Below, piece after piece: positions 35,806-43,864 of a DNA stretch of 64,000 bases; the first letter of the stretch is position 1; each line of letters opens with the position of its first letter. A program made the translations under genes and the position numbers. Source of the stretch: Lacticaseibacillus casei DSM 20011 = JCM 1134 = ATCC 393 (GTDB lineage Bacteria > Bacillota > Bacilli > Lactobacillales > Lactobacillaceae); contig NZ_AP012544.1 in the NCBI RefSeq assembly GCF_000829055.1, positions 1,984,001-2,048,000 on the forward strand. The letters run 5' to 3'. The notes beneath the pieces were generated by a model, which was not told the origin of the DNA, ran no database searches, and saw only the letters and a program-made list of their open reading frames with translations.

Positions 35806-36795
35806 TTACTGACGTGGAAATGCATCCGCAGTCGTACTTGTGAGAAGGTCAGCCATTTTTGAGCCGGCCAAAATCTCTTTTGCCTGCTGCATGACTTCTT
35901 CAACGATGTCCTGACTGCTTTCTTCGCGCTTGACCAAACCGGAAATTTGACCGGCCATGAATGAACCATGATCGCGATCGCCTTCCAGAACAGCTTTACG
36001 CAAACTGCCATTACCTAATTCTTCAACAGCGGTAAAGTCAGTCGTACCGGACAAGGCGATTTCCTTTTCCAGTTTCAGGTAGTTACGACTCATCGGGTTT
36101 TTCAGCACGCGGGCTGCATGACCGACATACATACCGGTAACAAGCGTATCCACGTCTTTCGCCTTGATCACCGCATCTTTATAGTTTTGGTGAATCCGGC
36201 TTGAAGTTGATGTCAGGAAGCGGGTGCCCATTTGAACGCCGATCGCACCCAGGCTGAGTGCGGCCGCAACACCGCGACCATCGGCAATCCCACCGGCCGC
36301 AACAACCGGAATATCAACGGCATCAACGACTTGTGGCACCAAGGCCATGGTCGTGATACTGCCAATGTGACCGCCGGATTCCATGCCTTCAGCAATCACA
36401 CCGTCCACGCCATCACGCGCCATGCGCTTGGCCATAGAAACAGACGGCACCACCGGCATCACAACGGTGCCATTTTGCTGGAGCCGTTCCAGATAGCGGC
36501 TAGGATCGCCGGCGCCTGTGGTTACCAAGGCAACCTTGGCATCAACAATGACATCAATAACCTGTTCGACAAAAGGCGATAACAGCATCACGTTCACACC
36601 GAACGCCTTGTCTGTCATTGATTTTGCAACTTCGATCTGTTCCTTAACCCACGAAGCAGGGGCATGACCGGAGCCAATGATACCAAGACCACCGGCTTCA
36701 GAAACCGACGCAGCTAATTTACCGTCAGCAACCCATGCCATGCCGCCTTGAAAAAGCGGATACTTAACGCCTAAGCGTTCCATTAATGGACTCAT
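35806..36795 (-). CDS. fabK: FMN-dependent enoyl-ACP reductase II FabK
   Basis: A 329-residue TIM-barrel flavoprotein of the nitronate monooxygenase/FabK family, performing the last reduction of the elongation cycle. Family stretches are YPLFQGGMAWVAD at the N-terminus, MPVVPSV and VAAGGIADGRG. Position between acpP and fabD supports FabK over nitronate monooxygenase. FabK enzymes are insensitive to triclosan. ATG 36795 follows GAGAGGAG. Confidence 0.93.
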   Translation of the reverse strand: MSPLMERLGVKYPLFQGGMAWVADGKLAASVSEAGGLGIIGSGHAPASWVKEQIEVAKSMTDKAFGVNVMLLSPFVEQVIDVIVDAKVALVTTGAGDPSRYLERLQQNGTVVMPVVPSVSMAKRMARDGVDGVIAEGMESGGHIGSITTMALVPQVVDAVDIPVVAAGGIADGRGVAAALSLGAIGVQMGTRFLTSTSSRIHQNYKDAVIKAKDVDTLVTGMYVGHAARVLKNPMSRNYLKLEKEIALSGTTDFTAVEELGNGSLRKAVLEGDRDHGSFMAGQISGLVKREESSQDIVEEVMQQAKEILAGSKMADLLTSTTADAFPRQ

Positions 36796-36818
36796 TGGCC
36801 CACTCCTCTCCAGTTGTC

Positions 36819-37058
36819 TTAAGCTTCGGTCTTTTCAGTGATGAAGTTTACCAGATCAGCAACCGTTTCGATGCTTTCATCGGTTTCGATCTTAACGTCG
36901 AATTCGTCTTCGATTTCGTTGATGATTTCGAAAATGTCCAAGCTATCTGCATCCAGATCATTCTTGAAGTTGGTTGTCAACGTAACATCTTCAGCGTTTT
37001 TGTCCAATTGGTCAGCAATGATGTTTTGTACCTTAGGCAATACTTCTTCGTTTGTCAT
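36819..37058 (-). CDS. acpP: Acyl carrier protein
   Basis: A 79-residue acidic four-helix protein. Ser39 in DADSLD is the phosphopantetheine attachment site. It carries all intermediates of fatty acid synthesis. ATG 37058 follows AAAGGAG. A second general ACP is usual elsewhere in related genomes; this one belongs to the fab operon. Confidence 0.95.
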   Translation of the reverse strand: MTNEEVLPKVQNIIADQLDKNAEDVTLTTNFKNDLDADSLDIFEIINEIEDEFDVKIETDESIETVADLVNFITEKTEA

Positions 37059-37126
37059 GTTAAAATGTTCTCCTTTAAATTAAGTGGTTTGACCGTTTTT
37101 TCGGTCAGTCTACTGGGATATTCGAA

Positions 37127-38086
37127 TTAATACGTCATAATCAGCGACCCGACTGATAAGCCGCCGCCAAAACCGCTGAGGACCAATTTCTGCCCCCGTT
37201 TCAGGCGACCGCTTTCAGCTAATTGTGCCAACAGAATCGGCACGCTGGCTGCGCTGGTGTTGCCATACTCATCAATGTTGATGGGAAACTTGTCGGCAGT
37301 AACTTTCAGTTTTTTGTTCACGGATTGAACAATGCGGGCATTTGCTTGATGAAGCAGGAACCAATCGATATCATCCGTGGTCATCGCCGCTTGATCCAGC
37401 GCTCGCTGAATCGACCGTGGGACTTCACTGATGGCAAATTGGTAAACCGCCCGGCCGTTCATTTTGAAATAAGCTGAAGGTTCTTCAGCCGCATCCGCAA
37501 ACGGACTTTGATTGCCTTGAGCCCCAGCTGACAGTACCATCTCGGTATCGCCGAAGCTTTTGAGGTCAACTGCCTGCACCGGCGCGCCTTGATCACTGAT
37601 CAAAACGCCACCAGCACCATCAGCGAACAACACTGCTGTGCGGCGATCATGCCAATCAACCAATCGGGAAAGCACTTCGCTTCCGATGACCAAACCTTGA
37701 TGAACCGTCGGGCTGGTCATCAGTCGATCGGCAACGTGCAACGCATACTCAAAACCGGCGCAGGCAACGTTGAGATTAAATGCAAATGCATGATTTGCAT
37801 TAAGTGCTGCTTGCAGGCGATTTGCCTCGGCCGGGGTTGCATAGTCCGGGCTCATGGTCGCCACGATGATGAAATCAAGCTGGTCGGCACTCGTCGTCGA
37901 CTTCGTCAAAAGCTTCTGGGCAACATCATACGCTAGATCAAAGTTACGCTGATCGGTGACCACATGGCGGGTTTTAATCCCCGTACGTTCTCTGATCCAA
38001 CTGTCAGATGTATCCATAAATTGACGTAACTGCTCATTTTCAACACGCGTGGCAGGTACCGAATAAGCACTGGCCAGAATCTCCAA
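37127..38086 (-). CDS. fabH: 3-oxoacyl-ACP synthase III FabH
   Basis: A 319-residue initiating condensing enzyme that joins acetyl-CoA and malonyl-ACP. The catalytic set is Cys109 in VACAGFE, His246 in LLHQANA and Asn276 in YGNTSAA. The start is TTG 38086 behind GAAGG, 15 bases after fabT. An intergenic GACCG/CGGTC hairpin before acpP could modulate read-through. Confidence 0.94.
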   Translation of the reverse strand: MEILASAYSVPATRVENEQLRQFMDTSDSWIRERTGIKTRHVVTDQRNFDLAYDVAQKLLTKSTTSADQLDFIIVATMSPDYATPAEANRLQAALNANHAFAFNLNVACAGFEYALHVADRLMTSPTVHQGLVIGSEVLSRLVDWHDRRTAVLFADGAGGVLISDQGAPVQAVDLKSFGDTEMVLSAGAQGNQSPFADAAEEPSAYFKMNGRAVYQFAISEVPRSIQRALDQAAMTTDDIDWFLLHQANARIVQSVNKKLKVTADKFPINIDEYGNTSAASVPILLAQLAESGRLKRGQKLVLSGFGGGLSVGSLIMTY

Positions 38087-38101
38087 GACGGGGCCTTCTT
38101 T

Positions 38102-38551
38102 CTAATGACGATATTCGTCAATAAATTCATTGAGATTATCCAGCGCGCGTTCGATCAACTCGATTTGCGGCTCGGTAAATCCTTTAACAAAACTTGCAAC
38201 CATTTTCTGGTGAAAGGCAAGGTGGGCGCGATACATTAGGCGCCCTTTGCGGCTAAGTCGCAGATTCACGACCCGTTTGTCCGACTCAAGATGCAGTCGT
38301 TCGACATACCCTTTGCGTGCCAGATTGTTAATCGCCACACTTAGGGTTCCTTGCGTCACATGCAGCTTTTTGGCCACATCACTTGAGCTGGGTGTCGCAT
38401 GAATACCAATCGCATCAATGGTGTGCATTTCTTTAATACCTAAATCCCGGAACTGACTTTTGCGCAGTTCCTCTTCTTCCATTCGTAGGATATCTGAATA
38501 AACGCGAATGAGTTTATCATTAATCCGCTTGACGCTTGGCTTTTGGGACAT
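38102..38551 (-). CDS. fabT: MarR-family fatty acid synthesis repressor FabT
   Basis: A 149-residue winged-helix regulator. Its position between the first dehydratase-like gene and fabH, and TTTGA-N3-TCAAA boxes at both local promoters, fit FabT, which represses fab genes with long acyl-ACP as co-repressor. ATG 38551 follows GGAGG; the frame extends upstream without a ribosome site. It has its own FabT-box promoter besides read-through. Confidence 0.9.
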   Translation of the reverse strand: MSQKPSVKRINDKLIRVYSDILRMEEEELRKSQFRDLGIKEMHTIDAIGIHATPSSSDVAKKLHVTQGTLSVAINNLARKGYVERLHLESDKRVVNLRLSRKGRLMYRAHLAFHQKMVASFVKGFTEPQIELIERALDNLNEFIDEYRH

Positions 38552-38575
38552 TGGTGTGCCTCCATGTACAACTGA

Positions 38576-38616
38576 TTTGATATTCAAAGTATCAGTTGAA
38601 AAAAAAAGCCTGTCAA
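38576..38616 (-). promoter_or_regulatory. fabT promoter with FabT box
   Basis: TTGACA (38611-38616) and GATACT (38588-38593) are 17 bases apart. TTTGATATTCAAA (38576-38588), a FabT-type palindrome, overlaps the -10 box and start region, implying autoregulation. Confidence 0.8.
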
Positions 38617-38621
38617 GTGAA

Positions 38622-39059
38622 CTAAGCATTTGCTTCTACCACAAAATGCAATTCTGCGTGGCAGACGAGCTCATCACCGATACTGGCGGTCGTGGTGACC
38701 ACCCCCATGTTCGCCCGAACCTTGCCCATTTTGACTGCCAGCGTCAAAACGCTACCAGTCGGGACAGGCTTCAGGAATTCTGTTTTGCCGATACTTGCCA
38801 GATAAGCGGTTTTACCGGCAAACTTTGGTGATTTCAAAATCAGGATTGATGCCGCTTGGGCCAGCGTCTCAATAATCAACGTCGGCGGCATGGTTAACTC
38901 GCCCGGCAGATAAGCAACCAGATGATCCTCTGCCACGCTGACATACTTCTCCGCGACAATGGATTCATCCGGTACTAGTTCGGAGACCCGATCGATATAG
39001 AACAAAGGATAACGATTCGGAATCAGCGTCTGTATGGTTGAGGTATCCAAAGTTGTCAT
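38622..39059 (-). CDS. FabZ-like hot-dog protein with altered active site
   Basis: A 145-residue homologue of FabZ and first gene of the fab operon. Alignment by eye with the FabZ at 31627-32067 puts Tyr50 (AYLPGELT) where FabZ has the catalytic His54 (GHFPGNP), while Glu64 (IIETLAQ) matches Glu68. Gly before it is also changed to Ala. The gene is normally annotated as a second FabZ in lactobacilli. It may have altered or lost dehydratase activity, act as a partner subunit, or use another mechanism. ATG 39059 follows AAAGGAGG. Confidence 0.85.
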   Translation of the reverse strand: MTTLDTSTIQTLIPNRYPLFYIDRVSELVPDESIVAEKYVSVAEDHLVAYLPGELTMPPTLIIETLAQAASILILKSPKFAGKTAYLASIGKTEFLKPVPTGSVLTLAVKMGKVRANMGVVTTTASIGDELVCHAELHFVVEANA

Positions 39060-39202
39060 AGCCTCGCCTCCTTTAACCACGATCGCAATTGAGCACTTGC
39101 AGAAAAGATTATCTTGTCGCCAAACAAAACAAAAACTTCCGCTTGGATCAGGCGCTCACATGCTTTCGCTCTTTTGTCCAACCAGATTAATTGGATGTTC
39201 AA

Positions 39203-39232
39203 AGCATATGCAGAACTGTTTTGATTGTCAAA
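39203..39232 (-). promoter_or_regulatory. Main fab operon promoter with FabT box
   Basis: TTGACA (39226-39231) and TATGCT (39203-39208) are 17 bases apart. TTTGATTGTCAAA (39220-39232) overlaps the -35 box and matches the FabT consensus; a weaker second half-match (39191-39203) lies at the start site. The leader to fabZ-like ATG is about 135 bases. Confidence 0.82.
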
Positions 39233-39478
39233 CCTTTTTCGCCTATATTCTTTTGTGAGAATATAGGCACAAGCGAATGAAGGCGGTCCCAGATAACTTT
39301 GTTGTGGGATTTAAGGCATGCCATAAACTGTGAACGGATACAAAAAATAATTTTTGAAAAATTGAGTTTTTGCGGCCCGCTTTTCTGACCAAAATAAAAA
39401 ACGCGATGACCGTTGCAAGACATCCGATCACCGCTAAAAATATAATTTTTTTGGTTAGAATTCACTTGTACTGATCAA
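39233..39478. other. AT-rich intergenic region upstream of the fab operon
   Basis: No supported gene. A minus-strand frame from about 39431 encodes a hydrophobic stretch followed by a basic tail, but it has no ribosome site and no homologue I recognise. Confidence 0.5.
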
Positions 39479-40447
39479 TTACCGGCGGCTAAGTGCAGCG
39501 CGCAACCGACTATCCTTCAACTTCAAGCGAATAATGGTGCCCACTTTTTCGGGGTCGTCGATCCACGGCTCATGGCCAGCACCATTAATGGTCACCAGTT
39601 CGCCATGTTGCACCACTGCCGCAATTTCCTGACCTAACTCTGGCCTTGCAAGCGCGTCATTCGTGCCCCAAATAAGGGTGGTGGGTACGGAAAGGTGCCG
39701 TAGTTGGTCTTCGCCAAGGCCATTATGGTTTTTCTCTGAATTCATGCTGCGCAACAAGGACAAGGTCGATACCGCGTAATTCGGTAAGTGGTCAAAGGCG
39801 TAGACGCACGCGGCAAAGCTTTGCGGCAACTTGCTGACCGCCACTGGATCAGTGCCCATGCGGTGAAGCGGTCCCCATGCGCGCTTGGCAGATTTTGGGA
39901 TCTGGCGCTTCATAAACCACTGCCCCAAGCCCGGCATCATCGCCATCTTGAGCACACCAGGCGTTTTGGTCATTAACATCCGCCCCGGATTGCCTAAAAG
40001 AATCAGCTGGTCAACGCGTTCTGGATGCACCAATGCAAACCAAGTTGCCCAATGTGCGCCCATGGAATGCGCAATAATCGGCGCCGATTTCAAGTCAAGC
40101 TTGTCCATGATTTGGCCGATTAAATCGACTGCAAATTGGTGTACATCCACCTGTTCATGATCAAATCCGTCACTTAAGCCCCCACCTGGCCGTGCCAGCA
40201 CAAACAAGTGATAACCGGCCAGTTGCGGTAAAAGCGGCGCAAACGGGTAAGGATCGCCGGTATTGCCGGGAATGATAAGCACAGGATCCCCATGGCCGAA
40301 TTCAAGCACTCTGACTCGCAAATCGTCTGGTGGCAATTTAAACCAACGCGCCTTGGGTTTCAGGTTAAAATCGGCCCATAGCTGGTTTTCGGCGTTGCGC
40401 GCTGCCTGAAAAGCGACTGAATCATGTTCAAGAATCGGTTGCGTCAC
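39479..40447 (-). CDS. Alpha/beta-hydrolase
   Basis: A 322-residue alpha/beta-hydrolase. The oxyanion region IIPGNTGD, the nucleophile elbow HSMGAHW with Ser near residue 130, a lid region rich in basic residues, and the terminal catalytic His in GAGHEPW near 296 are visible. The substrate cannot be inferred. The start is GTG 40447 after GAGGGGG. The neighbour upstream is an alcohol dehydrogenase on the same strand, 47 bases away. Confidence 0.88.
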   Translation of the reverse strand: MTQPILEHDSVAFQAARNAENQLWADFNLKPKARWFKLPPDDLRVRVLEFGHGDPVLIIPGNTGDPYPFAPLLPQLAGYHLFVLARPGGGLSDGFDHEQVDVHQFAVDLIGQIMDKLDLKSAPIIAHSMGAHWATWFALVHPERVDQLILLGNPGRMLMTKTPGVLKMAMMPGLGQWFMKRQIPKSAKRAWGPLHRMGTDPVAVSKLPQSFAACVYAFDHLPNYAVSTLSLLRSMNSEKNHNGLGEDQLRHLSVPTTLIWGTNDALARPELGQEIAAVVQHGELVTINGAGHEPWIDDPEKVGTIIRLKLKDSRLRAALSRR

Positions 40448-40494
40448 AAACTTTCCCCCTCGTCAATCATCAAACAATCAACCAAAACCATCAG

Positions 40495-41691
40495 CTATGC
40501 CGTTAAGCCGTCAGTCATCGCGGCTTGATAAATGGCTTTGACATCTTCTTCCGACAACGGCACATACGCACGTGTCTCGAGTCTGGCATTGGCCACAGCA
40601 GCCGTCGCCATCGCATCAAAGTGGCGTTCATCGGCAATGCCGACTTCCGGCAGTGTCATCGGAAAGCCTAAATGCTGGATCCAGTCAAAGGTCTCGTCAA
40701 TTGCCGCTTGCGCAACGGCATAAGTTTCGTCCCCTTCAAGATCCCAGACATGGCGACCAAAGCGGGCAAACATCTCGGCCGTTGTCGAATCCTTGGTCAA
40801 CGCATATTCCATCCACCGCGGGGTTAAAATACCCAGACCGACACCATGCGTAATATCATAATAAGCCGACAACTCGTGTTCAAGGCTGTGCACGGTCCAA
40901 CCATTTTCGTTGGCAACGCTCATGACACCATTAAGTGCCATCGTCGCACTCCACATCAAATTAGCGCGCGCATCGAAATTGTCCGGCTCTTTAACCGCAA
41001 TCGGGGCCCACTTAATCACCGTTCGCATGAGGCCTTCCATCATACCTTTGCTAGCGTCATTGTTTTTAGAGCGATCAAAATACTGTTCAAGCAAATGACT
41101 GAAAATATCCATCGAACCGGCTGCGGTTTGGCGATGCGGAACGGTATAAGTCAGTGTTGGATCAAGAAACGACACCGCTGGGGTATTCGGTCCGTTGGTG
41201 CCAAGCTTTTCATGGGTTTCCGGATTGGAAATGACCGAACCACTATTCATTTCACTGCCGGTTGCGGCTAAGGTCAAAATGTCCACGACCGGTAACTGTG
41301 GCAACTTGTGCCGGGTCACACCGCGATCTTTGACCAAGTCCCATGGGTCGCCGTCATAAAACTTCGCGCTGGCGATGACCTTGGCTGCGTCAATTACCGA
41401 GCCGCCGCCGACTGCCAGCACCACTTCGACGTCGTTATCTTTAACCAATTTCTGGCCTTCGCGAATCGAAGCAATTTTAGGATTGGGTTCAATCCCCGGC
41501 AATTCGGTAAGTTGCAAATCTGCGAGCAAACCTTTTACCGTATCGTAAAGTCCGGATTTTTTGATTGAGTGTCCGCCATAAACAAAAAGAACCCGCGAAC
41601 CAAATTGACTCACAGCATCGTGCAGTTCAACGTCAAGCCGCCCTGTCCCAAAGCGAATGTCAGTGGGATTTTTAAACCGAAAGTTCTTCAC
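40495..41691 (-). CDS. Iron-containing alcohol dehydrogenase, butanol dehydrogenase type
   Basis: A 398-residue NAD(P)-dependent type III alcohol dehydrogenase. The N-terminal nucleotide fold has LFVYGG and the glycine-rich AVGGGSVIDAAK near residue 95. Metal-binding His residues include one in DIFSHLLEQYF and others in SLEHELSAYYDITHG. It would reduce an aldehyde to an alcohol. GTG 41691 follows GGAGATGG; the frame upstream is open but without ribosome site. Confidence 0.92.
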   Translation of the reverse strand: MKNFRFKNPTDIRFGTGRLDVELHDAVSQFGSRVLFVYGGHSIKKSGLYDTVKGLLADLQLTELPGIEPNPKIASIREGQKLVKDNDVEVVLAVGGGSVIDAAKVIASAKFYDGDPWDLVKDRGVTRHKLPQLPVVDILTLAATGSEMNSGSVISNPETHEKLGTNGPNTPAVSFLDPTLTYTVPHRQTAAGSMDIFSHLLEQYFDRSKNNDASKGMMEGLMRTVIKWAPIAVKEPDNFDARANLMWSATMALNGVMSVANENGWTVHSLEHELSAYYDITHGVGLGILTPRWMEYALTKDSTTAEMFARFGRHVWDLEGDETYAVAQAAIDETFDWIQHLGFPMTLPEVGIADERHFDAMATAAVANARLETRAYVPLSEEDVKAIYQAAMTDGLTA

Positions 41692-41785
41692 AGTGCCATC
41701 TCCATTTCTTTCACCTGTTATCAATTTAATTGTACCTTTATTGCGATTGAAATAGAAATGTTGTTGGTGCTTTAAAATTTCACTT

Positions 41786-42151
41786 TTATTGAACCGGTTC
41801 AACTGGCAAGTTCATCCCTCGCCATCCTTCTAGGGCACCTGCGAGTTCAAATGCTTTAAAGCCGTGCGTCAGTAAAATAAGCAGGGCTTGTTTGCCCAAA
41901 GTCGTCCCGGCTGTCCAGTCGTAAACGACATATGTTTTGTCATGATCGAGTTGATCAACCTGACTTGCGAGATCTTTTACAGGTAACGCATGTGCCCCTT
42001 TAATTTGAACTTTCTTTGCTTGAGCTGGAGCATTTCGAACATCCAAGATTTCATAGGTGTCGTCTCCCGCGTTCAAGGCTTTAAGGACGGTGAAATGGTC
42101 GATATAAAGACTTAGGTATGTTTTTAGCAAATCAATTTTAGCTTGTTCCAT
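41786..42151 (-). CDS. Rhodanese-like protein without the active-site cysteine
   Basis: A 121-residue single rhodanese domain (EILDVRNAP, IKGAHALP, GALEGWRGM). The catalytic loop, normally Cys followed by five variable residues, reads VVYDWTAGTTLGK, with Asp at the Cys position, so sulfurtransferase activity is unlikely. It follows a MarR regulator by 23 bases and shares its promoter. A sensing or binding role for small sulfur species or anions is conceivable but unproven. Confidence 0.85.
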   Translation of the reverse strand: MEQAKIDLLKTYLSLYIDHFTVLKALNAGDDTYEILDVRNAPAQAKKVQIKGAHALPVKDLASQVDQLDHDKTYVVYDWTAGTTLGKQALLILLTHGFKAFELAGALEGWRGMNLPVEPVQ

Positions 42152-42174
42152 GGAGATGAGCCCCTTTCTGTCTG

Positions 42175-42672
42175 TTATTGCGTATCTGGCAATAACTTAT
42201 CCAATAAATGATTGAGTTGAACCTGTTCATCGTGAGTCAAATGTCTGAATAGGTGATTGACAGCTTGATAATTCACCGGTAAAAACCGATCGAGCAATTC
42301 CGCACCTGCATGTGTCATCTGTATAAGCGTTGCGCGTTTGTCTGCAGCTGTTGATACTTTTTCAACCAAGCCGCTTTTGACCATTCCTCTGACCAGTTTG
42401 CTGGTCGTCGCCTTTGTTGCACCAAGTTTGGTTGCCAACGTTGTAATACCCAACGCCTGTGGCTGATTGTGATAAAGAAACATTAAAATCAAAAATCGCG
42501 ACTCAGTCAAACCAAAGCGATCCAAAACCCGTTGGTAATCGGCAGCAACTGCACGAAAACAGGCACGAAAATTCAAAAAAGTTAAAACCGATTGCGTATC
42601 TACATCGGGATAAGCTTTGCGCATAAGCTCAAGCCGATGTGCATCCGGTCGGTCAGTAAAGTCAAAACTCAC
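42175..42672 (-). CDS. MarR-family regulator
   Basis: A 165-residue winged-helix repressor with the helix-turn-helix LGITTLATKLGATKATTSKL near 75-95 and a wing DKRATLIQMT. GTG 42672 follows GGAGG. A perfect 24-bp palindrome between its -10 box and ribosome site is the probable self-operator, so it should repress itself and the downstream rhodanese-like gene. The effector is unknown. Confidence 0.9.
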   Translation of the reverse strand: MSFDFTDRPDAHRLELMRKAYPDVDTQSVLTFLNFRACFRAVAADYQRVLDRFGLTESRFLILMFLYHNQPQALGITTLATKLGATKATTSKLVRGMVKSGLVEKVSTAADKRATLIQMTHAGAELLDRFLPVNYQAVNHLFRHLTHDEQVQLNHLLDKLLPDTQ

Positions 42673-42685
42673 AAGTCATCCTCCT

Positions 42686-42739
42686 ATATTGTTAGCCGGC
42701 TAACAATATGATTATCTGCTGTATTGTTCATCGTGTCAA
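42686..42739 (-). promoter_or_regulatory. MarR promoter with perfect 24-bp operator
   Basis: TTGACA (42734-42739) and GATAAT (42711-42716) are 17 bases apart. Immediately downstream, 42686-42709 is a perfect palindrome with half-site ATATTGTTAGCC, covering the transcription start. Confidence 0.88.
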
Positions 42740-42897
42740 GCACGAAGGAAAGTTTGTGTGCCATCTTTTTTAAATTTAACTTATTTGCCACGTGCAGTGA
42801 CACAGAGTTTTGTGACTGCCAGAGCTAGACGATTTCGACTCGTTCTATTTTCGGCGGAAATTGGGCTGCCCTTCACTTTCTATGACGCGCTCACAAC

Positions 42898-42923
42898 AAA
42901 AAAGCCCGACCAAATAGTCGGAC
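42898..42923 (-). terminator. Terminator of the small hypothetical gene
   Basis: A GTCCGAC/GTCGGGC stem with a 6-base loop followed by TTTTTT on the minus strand. Confidence 0.8.
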
Positions 42924-42941
42924 TCAGAGGTAAAACTCGTT

Positions 42942-43193
42942 TTAATGGCTGACTTTGACGGCATAAACCACATGTATCGGCGTTGACCGAACACGTAATA
43001 GTCGAGCTGCCTCCTGGTTGCCATGCGCGGCACGAATACACAACATGCGCCGTGCCTGTTTGGCCACTAGCAGTGTCGGAAAGTCTTTAGGAAATAATAG
43101 TGCAAATAACGCTTCATTCGACGCGCCAATCAATGATAAGGGACACCTTTCTGCTTGCTGAATTTGTGCATAGTTTAGCATGTTTCTTTGCAA
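42942..43193 (-). CDS. Small hypothetical protein
   Basis: An 83-residue frame not recognised. It has a hydrophobic middle (EALFALLFPKDF), a basic central part (VAKQARRMLCIRAAHG) and ends STPIHVVYAVKVSH. Reality is supported mainly by a strong terminator 20 bases after its stop. The start is uncertain: ATG 43193 or ATG 43181, neither with a good ribosome site. Confidence 0.45.
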   Translation of the reverse strand: MQRNMLNYAQIQQAERCPLSLIGASNEALFALLFPKDFPTLLVAKQARRMLCIRAAHGNQEAARLLRVRSTPIHVVYAVKVSH

Positions 43194-43410
43194 GCGCCAA
43201 GGGGGTATTTGATTTTTTTGTTATTTAAGTTAATTACATGATGCTAACAGTGGGTTTCTGTAAGTACATCCTGCAAATCTTCAGTATATTGAGCTTCTTA
43301 ACTTTGTTCAAAGATTTAGAAACAGCTTCCATCATTCAAATTCGGTTAGCAACTGTGACGTCATTTTAACTGGGTATTTATCACAACACCGGTGGCCCAG
43401 TTGATTCTTA

Positions 43411-43439
43411 TTGACGGTATACGCATCAACCTATAGACT
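43411..43439 (+). promoter_or_regulatory. Putative promoter of the toxin mRNA
   Basis: TTGACG (43411-43416) and TAGACT (43434-43439) are 17 bases apart, giving a leader of roughly 130 bases before the small hydrophobic frame. Upstream, 43194-43410 is AT-rich with nothing else recognised. Confidence 0.5.
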
Positions 43440-43575
43440 ATGTTTACGGCCTAGAAAAGGACTAATTACCCTTTTTCTTGGTCTAGCGGATTGGATGGCA
43501 CCCACCCCTCAACATTTTTTGAGACGTGGAGGTGAGGGCCATGCCAAATTCAGGAGACGAAAGGGGTTCGCCGCG

Positions 43576-43671
43576 TTGGATGTGGCGTCGATTATCATCG
43601 CGCTAAGCATACTGATTACCAGTAGCGCTAAAGCGTACGCGATAATCAAAAAAGCTAACCGTCAAAGTTAG
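43576..43671 (+). CDS. Candidate type I toxin, small hydrophobic peptide
   Basis: A 31-residue peptide starting at TTG 43576 behind AAAGGGG. It has a single hydrophobic helix (ASIIIALSILITSSAKAYAI) and a basic tail (KKANRQS), the layout of Fst/holin-like type I toxins that insert in the cell membrane. Its 3' end overlaps a convergently transcribed RNA with its own strong promoter. The leader also has a pyrimidine-rich CACCCACCCCTC that could pair with the downstream GAGGTGAGGG, masking upstream translation. The start could also be GTG 43582. I did not match it to a named family. Confidence 0.5.
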   Translation: MDVASIIIALSILITSSAKAYAIIKKANRQS

Positions 43672-43739
43672 CTTCCACCCTTGTCATCTGAGCCGTGTCG
43701 AGGTCATCGGGGGCTCATCCCGGTGGCCTCTTTTCAACT
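43646..43739 (-). ncRNA. Candidate antisense antitoxin RNA
   Basis: A minus-strand transcript of about 95 bases is predicted between the promoter at 43746-43775 and a hairpin terminator (AAGCTAAC/GTTAGCTT, then TTTTTT) at 43648-43674. It overlaps the last 26 bases of the toxin frame and the toxin terminator, as in convergent Fst-type systems. Confidence 0.55.
43700..43734 (+). terminator. Terminator of the toxin mRNA
   Basis: GAGGTCATCGGG...CCCGGTGGCCTC stem followed by TTTT, 29 bases after the toxin stop codon. Confidence 0.75.
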
Positions 43740-43745
43740 CTTAAA

Positions 43746-43775
43746 ATTATACGTTAAGACTTGCCAATTCGTCAA
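43746..43775 (-). promoter_or_regulatory. Promoter of the antisense RNA
   Basis: TTGACG (43770-43775) and consensus TATAAT (43746-43751) on the minus strand, 18 bases apart. No protein-coding frame follows. Confidence 0.7.
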
Positions 43776-43864
43776 CAAATCTCTTCCCAAACAAAGTGGA
43801 CAAATAAACGTTAGTCCTTCTTTTAGCCCGTATCTGATAGTTGTAATTGGCCCTTTAATCGGTC

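Noticed and set aside
35806..36795. Nitronate monooxygenase instead of FabK
   Set aside because: Both share the fold, but the position between acpP and fabD and the absence of another enoyl-ACP reductase in this operon favour FabK.
39243..39431. Minus-strand 62-codon hydrophobic frame upstream of the fab operon
   Set aside because: It has no ribosome site, no recognised homologue and lies in AT-rich promoter sequence; kept only as an intergenic note.
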